Origin: Thiomicrorhabdus sp. | Lineage (GTDB): Bacteria > Pseudomonadota > Gammaproteobacteria > Thiomicrospirales > Thiomicrospiraceae | Direction: 5' to 3' | Assembly: GCF_963662555.1 (NCBI RefSeq) | Contig: NZ_OY759719.1 | Coordinates: 2,128,985-2,192,984 of the forward strand | DNA: 64,000 bases | In this document: positions 17,499 to 26,739 of the stretch, piece after piece | How positions within the stretch are numbered: the stretch's first letter is position 1 | Layout of the letters: every line of letters begins with the position of its first letter | Made by a program: the position numbers and the translations under genes | Notes under the pieces: generated by a model | What the model was told of the DNA's origin: nothing | The model's database searches: none | What the model saw: only the letters and a program-made list of their open reading frames with translations

Positions 17499-18743
17499 AT
17501 GAAAAAAAATAGATGGCTTATGGCCTTAGCAGCCGTTGGGGTTCATATATGTATTGGTTCTGTGTATGCATGGAGTGTGTACGTTAACCCAATTAAAGAT
17601 GAAATGAATTGGACTTTAACAGATGTAACGATTGCATTTAGTATAGCCATCTTTTTCTTAGGTTTATCTGCCGCGTTGATGGGCAAATTTGTTGAACGCA
17701 ATGGTCCAAGAGTCGCCGCTATTATTGCTGCCGTACTTTTTGGTTTAGGTACTGCAGGGTCTGGTTTAGCCATATTAATGGAATCAAAACTCCTGCTATA
17801 TTTCTTTTACGGAGTCTTAGGCGGGTGTGGTTTAGGTATCGGGTATATCTCTCCGGTTTCTACACTCGTAAAGTGGTTTCCAGACAAACGAGGCCTAGCA
17901 ACAGGCTTAGCCATTATGGGATTTGGTTTTGCTTCTGCAATATGGGGACCAACTATTAAAGTATTAATTTCTGAAATTGGCGTAGCATCAACTTTTATTA
18001 CCCTGGGTGTCACTTATTTTGTGATTATGTTCGCTTCTGCTATGTATTTAGAAAAACCAGAAGAAGGATATTTACCAGAAGGCTTTAAGAAAAAAGTAGA
18101 AGCGGGTCATAAAACACTCAAAACTGATCTTGCCATGCTTGGTTTACACGAAGCCGTTAAAACGCCGCGCTTTTATGGCCTATGGTTAATGCTATTTATC
18201 AACGTTACTTGTGGTATTGCAATTATTGGTGTTGCCTCTCCTCTGTTACAAGAAGTTCTAGGTGTATCTGCATTGATAGCCGCGGCGGCTGTTGGTTTAA
18301 TGGGAATTTTTAATGGTGCGGGCAGAATTTTCTGGGCTTCATTATCGGATTATTTAACCAGACCTATTGTCTATATCATTTTCTTTGCAACCCAAGCCAT
18401 TGCATTTTATGTCTTACCATCAATTACTGAAATTATATTATTCCAGGTAATCTTATATTTTATTATGTCTTGTTATGGTGGAGGGTTTGCATCAATACCG
18501 GCCTATATTGGAGATATATTTGGAACCAAAGAACTTGGTGCAATTCATGGTTATATCTTAACGGCATGGGCTGCGGCTGGTTTAGTTGGCCCTCTAATCA
18601 TCTCAATGGTCAAAGATGCTACAGGTTCTTATTCTGAAACCTTATATGTATTCTCTGGATTCTTTGTGATCGCGTTAATCATCTCTATTTCCATGCTCAT
18701 TAATATTAAATCAATCGAGAAAAAACAAAATCTAGCTCAGTAA
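17499..18743 (+). CDS. OFA-family MFS transporter (oxalate/formate antiporter type)
   Basis: A 414-residue MFS protein with 12 predicted helices. The N-terminal GVHICIGSVYAWSVY and the region YGVLGGCGLGIGYISP / LVKWFPDKRGLATG are diagnostic of the oxalate:formate antiporter (OFA, YhjX-like) family. A good AAAGGAG ribosome site lies 8 bp before the ATG. It is divergent from the methylamine operon, which ends in formate. Formate export or import is therefore a reasonable hypothesis, but OFA proteins carry varied monocarboxylates and no substrate residue can be assigned here. Confidence 0.85.
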   Translation: MKKNRWLMALAAVGVHICIGSVYAWSVYVNPIKDEMNWTLTDVTIAFSIAIFFLGLSAALMGKFVERNGPRVAAIIAAVLFGLGTAGSGLAILMESKLLLYFFYGVLGGCGLGIGYISPVSTLVKWFPDKRGLATGLAIMGFGFASAIWGPTIKVLISEIGVASTFITLGVTYFVIMFASAMYLEKPEEGYLPEGFKKKVEAGHKTLKTDLAMLGLHEAVKTPRFYGLWLMLFINVTCGIAIIGVASPLLQEVLGVSALIAAAAVGLMGIFNGAGRIFWASLSDYLTRPIVYIIFFATQAIAFYVLPSITEIILFQVILYFIMSCYGGGFASIPAYIGDIFGTKELGAIHGYILTAWAAAGLVGPLIISMVKDATGSYSETLYVFSGFFVIALIISISMLINIKSIEKKQNLAQ

Positions 18744-18761
18744 AAACCCTCTCTAAGACCT

Positions 18762-18791
18762 AAGTGTAAGAAGCTTTATGTTTCTTACACT
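18762..18791 (+). terminator. Hairpin after OFA transporter
   Basis: AGTGTAAGAA pairs with TTCTTACACT around a short loop, 19 bp after the stop codon. The following bases are CCCCC rather than T, so termination is plausible but not certain. Confidence 0.5.
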
Positions 18792-18936
18792 CCCCCTTCT
18801 ACTCATTAAGTAAACACCTATCCAGCTTTAGTGTTTTAGCCCCTAACCAAGTAGTGTAAAATATTTAATCACTCGCCTAGAATTAAATAAGCATTTAGAC
18901 GGCACATTTAAAACGGCCCATCTTAGACACCTACAA

Positions 18937-19770
18937 ATGAAAAAATTACTTTTAATAACGATCTTATTTTCTTCTGGAATGCCTCAAGCTATTTACGCTG
19001 AGCCAAGCTTACCTAAGTGGGAGTTCGGTTTAGGTCCCGGCATGATTTCATACCCTGATTACCCCGGGTCAAAAGAGCAAAATACGCTTGTTTTACCTAT
19101 TCCATATATTGTCTATCGCGGGAAAGATTTCTCTATTAATAACAATAAAGTGGTTAAACCTTTCTTTGAAAACAACAATTTTGAATTAGATTTAAGTGCT
19201 TCAGGCAACATCCCCGTTTCAAGTAAAGAAAATGCTAAACGGGCAGGAATGAATGATTTAGATGGTTCGATCGGACTAGGACCTGTTTTAAAATACGCCC
19301 TGTTTAACAACGGAGCCAATACCGTAAAATTTGAATTCCCATTTGAAGCAATTATTGCCTCTGACTTCAAAACCATACATACAGAAGGTTGGATAACCAG
19401 TCCAGGAGTTAGCTATTCTTATAAAAAGGCTTATTCAAGTAAAAATCGTATTGAATTAACAGCTGGCGTATCCGCTCAATACTCTTCTTCTGAATATCAT
19501 AATTATCTCTACGGCGTTCCTCTCCAGTATGCATCGAATGAACGCCCTTTCTATAAATCGACAGAAGGGTTTTCTGGTGTGAACTATACCGTTGGCTTAA
19601 GTTATCATTTTGACAACTTTTGGCTTGGTGCCTTTTGGCATGGCTTTGACTTAAGCCAAGCCGTATACAAAGACAGCCCTTTGATTGATAATCAGTTTAG
19701 CCATACTTATGGTTTAACGCTTACCTGGAATTTTTTACGGTCTAAAGACAGAGTTTATGGATATGAATAA
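18937..19770 (+). CDS. MipA/OmpV family outer-membrane protein
   Basis: A 277-residue protein with a cleavable signal peptide (MKKLLLITILFSSGMPQAIYA) and a beta-barrel-like mature part. The early motif WEFGLGPGMISYPDYPGS is the signature of MipA/OmpV, and the protein ends in an aromatic-rich strand (LTLTWNFLRSKDRVYGYE). It is the first gene of the plus arm of the aryl-polyene-type cluster. It overlaps the next gene by one base. A role in building or accommodating the pigment lipid in the outer membrane is inferred from position only. Confidence 0.82.
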   Translation: MKKLLLITILFSSGMPQAIYAEPSLPKWEFGLGPGMISYPDYPGSKEQNTLVLPIPYIVYRGKDFSINNNKVVKPFFENNNFELDLSASGNIPVSSKENAKRAGMNDLDGSIGLGPVLKYALFNNGANTVKFEFPFEAIIASDFKTIHTEGWITSPGVSYSYKKAYSSKNRIELTAGVSAQYSSSEYHNYLYGVPLQYASNERPFYKSTEGFSGVNYTVGLSYHFDNFWLGAFWHGFDLSQAVYKDSPLIDNQFSHTYGLTLTWNFLRSKDRVYGYE

Positions 19771-20273
19771 TGGCGCATAAATTCATTTGGGGTCTAAGCA
19801 TAACCGCGGGATTGTTTGCCTTATTCTATTGGGGTGATGCAGAAGTTAAAACCCTCATAGAGTCATTTACTTTTATCTTATTAACGCTGTTACTGACTTT
19901 ATTTGCTTGGAGCCTACTTAAAGATAAAACCCCTATCATCACAAGATATGCTCTTTTAATGGATGCGGAAGATACTTTTGCAGAACGACAGTACACACGA
20001 ATAGTGACCTGGATTTGGCTAAGTTTTTTATTAAGCCTATGGTTACTGAAATTAAACTCGCTATTTTTTCATTTCACGTTTTTATCGCTAAGCTATATCG
20101 CAGTGCTTTTCTATCTAGGGAGTGTTGTTTTATTTATTGGTGAGTTTTACATCCGGCAAATATTTTTACCTCATCATAGAGGTAGCTCTTTACTTACCTT
20201 TTTATACCGACTTTCAAAAATACCACTTAAACAAATCTGGCTGTTTGATAAAAATCAAAGAAACATCAAGTAA
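19770..20273 (+). CDS. Predicted membrane protein, COG4648-like
   Basis: A 167-residue protein with about four membrane helices (near 8-24, 32-48, 68-90 and 95-118) and a basic C-terminal tail. Small membrane proteins of this type (COG4648) are regular members of aryl-polyene clusters, which is the main reason for the call. The molecular function is unknown. Its ATG overlaps the stop of the OmpV-like gene (TAATG), so the two are translationally coupled. Confidence 0.7.
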   Translation: MAHKFIWGLSITAGLFALFYWGDAEVKTLIESFTFILLTLLLTLFAWSLLKDKTPIITRYALLMDAEDTFAERQYTRIVTWIWLSFLLSLWLLKLNSLFFHFTFLSLSYIAVLFYLGSVVLFIGEFYIRQIFLPHHRGSSLLTFLYRLSKIPLKQIWLFDKNQRNIK

Positions 20274-20331
20274 AAAGCCATAAAGTTTTGCTTATTTAAG
20301 CTTTTCTTTTTAAGGTTTTCTTATTTAAGAT

Positions 20332-21402
20332 TTACTTTAATTGAGCTTCTAAAAGAGTGTGACCTTTGCCAATATTTTCTACGGTATTACAAACCGTCAA
20401 CCCCGCCTCGTCCATAAAGCCCAGCATATCTGACAAACGATACATACGACTAGTACCATTGGCCAAGGCCGTGAAATACAGAGAGGTATTTACAACACAG
20501 AATGCCGCCTCTTCAAAACGTTGATTATCCCAATACGTTTCCAGAACAAATAGTTTGCTGTCTGCTGACATCGCTTGAGCGGCGCGTTTTAATATGGCAA
20601 TAATATCTTCGTCCCCAAAACAATCTAAAAACTGACTCATCCAAATAACATCATAGCCAAGCGGTAAATCCTGAGAATGATCAAGCATATTGGTAGGAAT
20701 AGTGTTGATTCTTCCCTGCAACCCGGCTTGCATAATATGCGTCTTAGCAACGGCTAACTGTTCGGGCAAATCAACAATCGTGATATTCACATTATCGTTA
20801 TAGTTAGCCGCTGTCATTGAAAACTTACCGGTATTTCCGCCAATATCCATAAGCTTTTTAGGTGAACTTTTAAAAACATGAGGTAAAGCAATTGGAAAGG
20901 CATTATCTGAATAATAGTGATCAAACTCAAACCAACTAGATTTAGCCGGTTCAGGTAAAGCCGTTAGTGCTGGGTAGATAGTCGGCCAATCACCAAACGT
21001 TTTATTTAAGCCAACGGGTGTCGCTGAATCAATTGATTCTTCTAAATAGAACATCCCCAAATAATTCACATCATGGTTATAGTTCATATTAATTTGAGTC
21101 ATTTCATCGTATAAAAACATCTGCCCCGTTTTGGTTACAAAATATTTTTCATCCTCAAACGCAACCACCCCTACACTCAAACAGGATTCCAAGACCACAC
21201 GCACGCCATACAGTCTCATATCAACCTTTTCGGCCACTTGTTTTGGCGTCAGCCCTTCTGGTGTATCCGAAAGAAGTTGTAACAAACCTCGCTTCCAGGC
21301 AATTCTGACAGCCTGAAAAGTCATAGGCGAAAACGCAATCTTTTGTGCTTCATACATTGCTTGTTGTGCAGTCAGTTTTGAAAATTTAAATGGAAACTTC
21401 AT
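20332..21402 (-). CDS. SAM-dependent methyltransferase (dimerisation + class I fold)
   Basis: A winged-helix dimerisation domain (about residues 15-90: LLQLLSDTPEGLTPKQVAEKV is split across it) precedes a class I methyltransferase domain with motif I LMDIGGNTGKFS and acidic VDLPEQL. It resembles small-molecule O-methyltransferases. I prefer the inner ATG at 21402 (356 residues); an ATG at 21441 is possible but leaves only 34 bp to the divergent ketosynthase gene. In aryl polyene pathways a methyltransferase decorates the aryl head group, so that is its likely job here. Confidence 0.82.
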   Translation of the reverse strand: MKFPFKFSKLTAQQAMYEAQKIAFSPMTFQAVRIAWKRGLLQLLSDTPEGLTPKQVAEKVDMRLYGVRVVLESCLSVGVVAFEDEKYFVTKTGQMFLYDEMTQINMNYNHDVNYLGMFYLEESIDSATPVGLNKTFGDWPTIYPALTALPEPAKSSWFEFDHYYSDNAFPIALPHVFKSSPKKLMDIGGNTGKFSMTAANYNDNVNITIVDLPEQLAVAKTHIMQAGLQGRINTIPTNMLDHSQDLPLGYDVIWMSQFLDCFGDEDIIAILKRAAQAMSADSKLFVLETYWDNQRFEEAAFCVVNTSLYFTALANGTSRMYRLSDMLGFMDEAGLTVCNTVENIGKGHTLLEAQLK

Positions 21403-21475
21403 TGGGATGTTATCTTGTTTTGTACTAAAATTGGCGTACATTATAGATTAAAAATATTCACGGAAATGTCGATTT

Positions 21476-22711
21476 ATGTTCATTTTAGGCTCCTCTTTAG
21501 TTTCGCCATTAGGCCAAAACAAAGAAGCACACATCAAAGCATTAAAAACTGAAAAAACAGGATTATCAAATCAAACGAATTTTCATATAAGAATTCCCAG
21601 CATCAACACTTTCTTAGGTGTAGTAAACAATCTTGAAAACATACAGCTCCCCGAATCCTTTAAAAGATACGCTTGCCGAAACAATCAATTAGCTTGGCAA
21701 GCCCTGCAAGAGAATGGCTTTTTATCTAAAGTAAATCAACTGGTTAAAAAACATGGTCGTCATCGTATTGGTTTAGTGGTTGGTACCAGTACCTCAGGGA
21801 TAGCGGCTACGGAACATCTTTTTAGAAATGAACTAAAACCTGATGAATATAATTACCAAACGACCCAGCAAATGGATTCTTTAGCTCAATTTTGTAGTCA
21901 AGCACTAGAGATAGAAGGTCCAAGTTTTGCCATATCTACCGCTTGTTCATCAAGTGCCAAGGTATTTGAAGTGGCACAACGTTGGCTAAATGCAGACATT
22001 GTAGATGCCGTCGTAGTTGGCGGAGTGGATACCTTATGTTTGACGACACTACACGGCTTTAATGCTTTAGGCTTGGTTAGTGAACAGATTTGTAAACCAC
22101 TAGATCAAGATAGAAATGGCATTAATATTGGTGAAGCTGGTGGTTTTATGCTGCTAAGCAACACATCACCTTTTGAAGAATCCGCAGGCCCAGATCCATT
22201 GATTAAAGTTATGGGAGTTGGCGAAAGTAGTGACGCTTACCACATATCAACCCCACATCCAGAAGGAGAAGGAGCACAATTAGCGATGTTGGCCGCTATG
22301 CAACAAGCTAAGATTAGCATGGAAGATATTGATTATATTAATCTGCACGGCACAGCGACTCCTAGCAATGATCTCTCAGAAATCTCTGCTGTTGCTCACC
22401 TTTCTACAGAAGCCTCTCCAACTTGGGTAAGTTCTACCAAAGGCTTTACTGGACACACATTAGGTGCAGCAGGAATCACAGAAATCATTTTTTGCCAATG
22501 GCTACTAGAAGAACAGTTTGTACCAGCAAATTTGAATTTAACCCATTTAGACCCTCAGTTAACTGAAAAACTGCAACACTCCACGGTAAATATCCCTTTG
22601 GAAACCCTGCAACTTACAGAAACCAATCAGAAGCTACAATATGTCATGAGTAACTCCTTTGGGTTTGGCGGTAATAACGCCTCAGTGATTTTAAAAATGG
22701 AGTCAGTGTAA
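21476..22711 (+). CDS. Beta-ketoacyl-ACP synthase (aryl-polyene type KS)
   Basis: A 411-residue condensing enzyme with a complete active site: Cys157 in STACSSS, His291 in NLHGTATP, Lys322 and His327 in TKGFTGHTLGAAG, and the C-terminal NSFGFGGNNAS loop. It extends the polyene chain on ACP. It overlaps by one base the following chain-length-factor-like gene, so the two are probably co-translated partners like ApeO and ApeC. This is the only catalytic KS visible in the cluster; E. coli-type clusters have more. Confidence 0.9.
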   Translation: MFILGSSLVSPLGQNKEAHIKALKTEKTGLSNQTNFHIRIPSINTFLGVVNNLENIQLPESFKRYACRNNQLAWQALQENGFLSKVNQLVKKHGRHRIGLVVGTSTSGIAATEHLFRNELKPDEYNYQTTQQMDSLAQFCSQALEIEGPSFAISTACSSSAKVFEVAQRWLNADIVDAVVVGGVDTLCLTTLHGFNALGLVSEQICKPLDQDRNGINIGEAGGFMLLSNTSPFEESAGPDPLIKVMGVGESSDAYHISTPHPEGEGAQLAMLAAMQQAKISMEDIDYINLHGTATPSNDLSEISAVAHLSTEASPTWVSSTKGFTGHTLGAAGITEIIFCQWLLEEQFVPANLNLTHLDPQLTEKLQHSTVNIPLETLQLTETNQKLQYVMSNSFGFGGNNASVILKMESV

Positions 22712-23523
22712 TGAAAGCTCAAATACTTAGTATTGGTCTTACTGCACCAGGCCTGGTAAATTTTGAAAACTTTAAATCAATGATGCTACAAAACCAATCA
22801 CCAGACACATCTGAAGCGTTAGAAAAGTACAGTCCAACCTTTCTGCCACCAAATGAACGTCGTCGCACTACCGCCACCATTAAGCTGGCATTGAAAACCG
22901 CTGAAGAAGCGCTCACTCATTTTCAACAGCGTTATCCGCAGGCAGACAGCAAATTACCCGTTTTATTTGTGAGTAAAGATGGTGATACCCACATCTCCGC
23001 CAGAATGTGCCAGACTGTTGCTGAAGAAGAACCGATGATATCGCCAACACAATTCCATAATTCGGTACACAACGCACCAGCAGGTTATTGGATGATAGGT
23101 CAAAAAAATCAATCCCCTGCGAGTGCTATTTCAGTAGGCCAGTACGCAATAGCAAATGGTCTATTAGAAGCGACATTGCAATCACAAAATTATGCAAAGC
23201 CAGTTTTAATGGTCATTTATGATTTGCCGTTAGATGATTTAATACCAAAGGATGCTTCACAAAATGCAGCCATTCCATTTGCTTTTTCAATGATTTTAGA
23301 CGCCAGTGACTCAAATCAACAAACTGACTACCCTGCTCTTAATCTTTCAATTACACAACAGACTCCAACAGCCACTTCTTTTAATAATCCCTATTCAGGC
23401 TTACCTGCAGCAGAAGCCTATCCGCTTTTGCAATCTTTGGTGTTGTTTGAGTCAAACAGAGAAAGTTCAGAAATCCATTTTCCATTAAATCGAAATAACT
23501 TTATTAAGGTTTCTCTAACGTGA
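22711..23523 (+). CDS. Beta-ketoacyl synthase chain-length-factor-like protein
   Basis: A 270-residue protein related to the N-terminal half of ketosynthases, with FHNSVHNAPAGYWMIG, the hallmark of short KS-like partners in aryl polyene clusters. No catalytic Cys in a KS context is present, so it should be a non-condensing partner of the preceding KS. It overlaps both neighbours (1 bp and 4 bp). The palindrome copy at 22746 falls in its TAPGLVNF segment. Confidence 0.85.
   Translation: MKAQILSIGLTAPGLVNFENFKSMMLQNQSPDTSEALEKYSPTFLPPNERRRTTATIKLALKTAEEALTHFQQRYPQADSKLPVLFVSKDGDTHISARMCQTVAEEEPMISPTQFHNSVHNAPAGYWMIGQKNQSPASAISVGQYAIANGLLEATLQSQNYAKPVLMVIYDLPLDDLIPKDASQNAAIPFAFSMILDASDSNQQTDYPALNLSITQQTPTATSFNNPYSGLPAAEAYPLLQSLVLFESNRESSEIHFPLNRNNFIKVSLT
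22746..22757. repeat. ACCAGGCCTGGT palindrome copy 4
   Basis: Perfect 12-mer followed by AAAT. Inside the chain-length-factor gene, read Pro-Gly-Leu-Val. Confidence 0.9.
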
Positions 23524-23969
23524 CAGCAACATCTATTCTGAGCAAATCAGATATTGAAGCCATGATTCCACATGCTGGTGGCATGTGTTTATTAGAACAA
23601 GTTATCACTTTCTCCAATGAAGAGATTGTTTGCCGAACACAATCGCATCTCAATACAGACAATCCGTTGAAAACGGATGGCAAACTCTCAAAAATGCATT
23701 TAATTGAATATGGTGCCCAAGCGATAGCGGTACATGGTGGGTTACTGGAACGAGATTCAGATAATGACCAGCCTAAGCTAGGGTATATTGCCATGCTAAA
23801 AGCCGTAAAATGGGGAGATTTTGACCCACTCACGGAGTTTTTAGAGATCAAAGCAAATGCCGTTATGCGTGATGAAATCAGTAAACTCTACGAGTTTACG
23901 ATTACCGACGCTCAGTTTGGATACGTTTGTTCAGCAAAAGTTATGGTAGTACATCCAAATTCGGATTAA
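23520..23969 (+). CDS. apeP: ApeP-type 3-hydroxyacyl-ACP dehydratase
   Basis: A 149-residue hotdog-fold dehydratase. MIPHAGGMCLLEQV carries the catalytic His, and MHLIEYGAQAIAVHGGLL is the long helix of the fold. This is the ApeP form, which in E. coli works with ApeI to dehydrate polyene intermediates; the ApeI-like partner is encoded at 30533-30856. The start codon is GTG within a 4-bp overlap with the preceding gene. Confidence 0.88.
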   Translation: MTATSILSKSDIEAMIPHAGGMCLLEQVITFSNEEIVCRTQSHLNTDNPLKTDGKLSKMHLIEYGAQAIAVHGGLLERDSDNDQPKLGYIAMLKAVKWGDFDPLTEFLEIKANAVMRDEISKLYEFTITDAQFGYVCSAKVMVVHPNSD

Positions 23970-23992
23970 AAAGTAGGTTCAACAGGCAAAAT

Positions 23993-24727
23993 ATGACAGA
24001 AAAATCAAGAATAAAAGCTCTCGTCACTGGAGGCAGTGGCGATATAGGAGCAAGCATCGCAAACCAACTTGCTATGGATGGTTATGAAGTTTGGATTCAT
24101 GCTAACTCACAATTAAATAAAGCCGAATTACTCGCTGAAAACATCAATAATCAAGGAGGGTTAGCCCATGCAATTTGCTTTGATTTAACCGATGTTAATG
24201 CTGTAGAAGCTGGCCTTGAAAAGATATTAGCAACAGGACCTGTGCAAGTCTTAATCAATAATGCCGGTATTCATGATGATGCTGTCATGGCAGGAATGAC
24301 ACATCAACAGTGGCAAAAGGTCATCTCAGTTTCGCTGGATGGTTTTTTCAATGTCACCCAACCGTTATTACTTCCTATGATTAGAACTCGCTGGGGTCGC
24401 GTGATTAATATCGCTTCTGTAGCAGGAATTATGGGCAATCGTGGCCAAGCCAATTATGCCGCCGCAAAAGCAGGATTAATTGGAGCAAGTAAATCATTAG
24501 CACTTGAATTGGCATCACGTAAAATTACCGTAAATGTGGTTGCACCTGGTGTTATTGAGGGTGAGATGGCAAATTCTAGCTTTCCAACAGAAAGATTAAA
24601 ACAAGTCGTCCCCATGCAAAGAGCAGGAAAAACCCAAGAAGTAGCCGATTTAGTCAGCTTTTTAGCCTCGGATAAGGCGAGTTATGTAACAGGACAAGTT
24701 ATCTCTATTAATGGTGGAATGGTGTAA
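23993..24727 (+). CDS. 3-ketoacyl-ACP reductase (SDR, FabG/ApeQ-like)
   Basis: I start it at ATG 23993 (MTEKSRIKALV), giving 245 residues; a longer frame would overlap apeP. SDR features: the TGGSGDIG cofactor loop, NNAGIHDD, the catalytic Ser in NIASVAGI, and YAAAK. It reduces the beta-keto group in each elongation cycle with NADPH. It completes the elongation set KS, partner KS, DH and KR in one run of overlapping genes. Confidence 0.92.
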   Translation: MTEKSRIKALVTGGSGDIGASIANQLAMDGYEVWIHANSQLNKAELLAENINNQGGLAHAICFDLTDVNAVEAGLEKILATGPVQVLINNAGIHDDAVMAGMTHQQWQKVISVSLDGFFNVTQPLLLPMIRTRWGRVINIASVAGIMGNRGQANYAAAKAGLIGASKSLALELASRKITVNVVAPGVIEGEMANSSFPTERLKQVVPMQRAGKTQEVADLVSFLASDKASYVTGQVISINGGMV

Positions 24728-24830
24728 ATTACTTATCATCAACACTATAAAATAATTTATAATTTTGAAATCAGGTTTTCGTAATAACTAAATAGATATA
24801 CATTTATTTTCACCCTAAAAGGCAAACAAT

Positions 24831-25238
24831 ATGCAAATCAAGATGACTTTTAAAAACATTTTTTATATTTTCTCCGCTTTCCTTTTAACCCTATCTTTAT
24901 CGGGTTGTGGAACTAAACCTGTACATGATGTTGAGCAGCATGCCGTGCCGTCAAATATTCAGTCTAGTAAACAAGTTAAAGATGCCATTATTAGAGCCGG
25001 AGCATCTTTAGGATGGATTATTAAAGTTAAAGACAAAACTCATTTAGAAGGAACTCTTTTATTGAGAACACATGTTGCTAAAATTAGCATTCCATATTCT
25101 AAAGATTCATATAGTTTGATTTATCAATCAAGTGAAAATTTAAATTACAATCCCGAAGATAAGACAATCCATAGCAACTATAATGGTTGGATTAGTAATT
25201 TAGATAGAAATATTCAAGTACAGTTAAGCGTGATGTAA
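24831..25238 (+). CDS. Small lipoprotein of the pigment cluster
   Basis: A 135-residue protein with a lipoprotein signal ending in LSLSGCGT (lipobox Cys27). The mature part has VKDAIIRAGASLGW and a C-terminal NYNGWISNLDRNI. I have seen this layout in small proteobacterial lipoproteins, but no function is known to me. It follows the ketoreductase by 103 bp and is followed within 60 bp by the DUF218 gene, so it may belong to the same transcript. Confidence 0.75.
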   Translation: MQIKMTFKNIFYIFSAFLLTLSLSGCGTKPVHDVEQHAVPSNIQSSKQVKDAIIRAGASLGWIIKVKDKTHLEGTLLLRTHVAKISIPYSKDSYSLIYQSSENLNYNPEDKTIHSNYNGWISNLDRNIQVQLSVM

Positions 25239-25296
25239 TCGGTTGAGAAATAGTTCTAATAGTTATCAACACAGAGTAGACGGGGATGGCATATTA

Positions 25297-25947
25297 ATGC
25301 TATCCCTTTCTTTTATCTGGGCCGCAATATTGCTAGGTCTGCCTTTAATATGGCAGTTTTATCGAGCCTACAATGTAGCATCTAAAACAGCAGTTCCTAA
25401 AGAAACCATTGGCACTTGGATTATATTTGGAAAAAAACTACAACATAATCAATTAGATTTAGAATATAAACAACGAATAATTGCTGCCTATCAAGCTTTA
25501 GAAACACACACTCCTAAGACCTTAATCTTTCAGGGTGGATGCACTCATACCAATACAGTCAGTGAAGCACAAGCAGGCTTAAAATACTTCAATTCACTGT
25601 TCACAGAATGCCATCCCAACCAAAAGAAAAAGGTTAATATCCTCGTAGAAGACCAATCAAAAAACACTTTAGAAAATTTAAAACAGACTCGAAAACTGTT
25701 GCTTGAACAACAAGTACCGTTAAACGTAGTCGTTATATCAAATCGTTACCACTTATTACGCTGTTCAACAATAGCGAACAACCTAGGGTTCAAAAGTATT
25801 TGTTTACCTGCAGAAGCAACTTATCAACTTAATCTAAGCCAGGTATATAAATTATCTTTAGAAGCATTATTTTTAAACTGGTACCATACGGGTTTATTTC
25901 TCAGCAAAATTCTAAAAAACCAAAGAATGCTCAATAAAGTTTTATAA
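25297..25947 (+). CDS. YdcF/DUF218 family membrane protein
   Basis: A single N-terminal membrane helix (about 1-22) and a DUF218 domain: WIIFGKKL, LIFQGGCTHTNT, VEDQSKNTLENL, and VVVISNRYHLLRC are the conserved blocks. The family includes SanA, ElyC and YdcF and is tied to envelope functions; the reaction is not firmly known. The start is ambiguous: I chose ATG 25297 with GGGG upstream. A TTG at 25243 would add 18 residues. Its place in an aryl-polyene-like cluster is unusual. Confidence 0.75.
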   Translation: MLSLSFIWAAILLGLPLIWQFYRAYNVASKTAVPKETIGTWIIFGKKLQHNQLDLEYKQRIIAAYQALETHTPKTLIFQGGCTHTNTVSEAQAGLKYFNSLFTECHPNQKKKVNILVEDQSKNTLENLKQTRKLLLEQQVPLNVVVISNRYHLLRCSTIANNLGFKSICLPAEATYQLNLSQVYKLSLEALFLNWYHTGLFLSKILKNQRMLNKVL

Positions 25948-25985
25948 AACTACCAATAAATACCTGCAAAGGATGCCAAATTTAG

Positions 25986-26729
25986 ATGACTAATTTTGCA
26001 ATAGTAATCCCCGCTTACAATGAAACCTTAACCATCACCAATGTGATTACAGAGGCATTGAAACAGTCAAAAATTGTGATTGTGGTAAATGATGCCTCGC
26101 AGGATGATACCGCCGAATTGGTTCAAAAAACGAATGCCATTTTAGTGGATTTACCTGTTAATGGGGGTAAAGCAAAGGCATTACAAGCTGGTTTTGAGAA
26201 AGCGTTATCATTTGGGGTTGAGGCAGTTATAACTCTGGACGGAGATGCACAACATAACCCTGAAGATATTCCAAAACTGCTCGCTCATTTTGCAAAAAAT
26301 CCAAACGATTTATGCATCGCATCAAGATTAAAAGATCGGAAAAACGCTCCACGTTCAAGACGTATTGCAAATAGCATTGCCGATTTTTGGGTCAGTTGGG
26401 CGGCAGGAAAACCCATTGCGGATAGCCAGTCGGGGTTTCGACTCTACCCTTCTAGCCTGCTTAAATTACTAAAACTACCTTATGAGAATAAATCAGGCTT
26501 TGTATTTGAAAGTGAAGTGTTAATTGACTCGGCTCACTTAGGCTATGGCTTTGCCTTTATTCCAATCGATACGATCTATGCAGAGAATAGAAGAGCGAGC
26601 CACTTTAGAGCGGGGTTTGATATTACTCAAATTACCTTAATGGTTGCAAAAAAACTATTAAGAAAAGGTATGAATTTACCAGGCCTGGTTAAATCCTTAA
26701 CCCAGTCACCTAATATCATTCAAGATTAG
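25986..26729 (+). CDS. Family 2 glycosyltransferase
   Basis: A 247-residue GT-A fold enzyme. It opens with FAIVIPAYNETLTI, has VNDASQDDT, GGKAKALQAG and the DxD-type metal motif LDGDAQHNPED, and ends without membrane helices. It resembles polyprenyl-phosphate sugar transferases and GT2 proteins in aryl polyene clusters, where it may glycosylate the lipid anchor. It is the last gene of the plus arm; its stop lies 10 bp from the stop of the convergent MMPL gene. The palindrome copy at 26678 lies near its end. Confidence 0.88.
   Translation: MTNFAIVIPAYNETLTITNVITEALKQSKIVIVVNDASQDDTAELVQKTNAILVDLPVNGGKAKALQAGFEKALSFGVEAVITLDGDAQHNPEDIPKLLAHFAKNPNDLCIASRLKDRKNAPRSRRIANSIADFWVSWAAGKPIADSQSGFRLYPSSLLKLLKLPYENKSGFVFESEVLIDSAHLGYGFAFIPIDTIYAENRRASHFRAGFDITQITLMVAKKLLRKGMNLPGLVKSLTQSPNIIQD
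26678..26689. repeat. ACCAGGCCTGGT palindrome copy 5
   Basis: Perfect 12-mer inside the glycosyltransferase gene, read Pro-Gly-Leu-Val, 40 bp before its stop. Confidence 0.9.
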
Positions 26730-26739
26730 CATTGTTATC

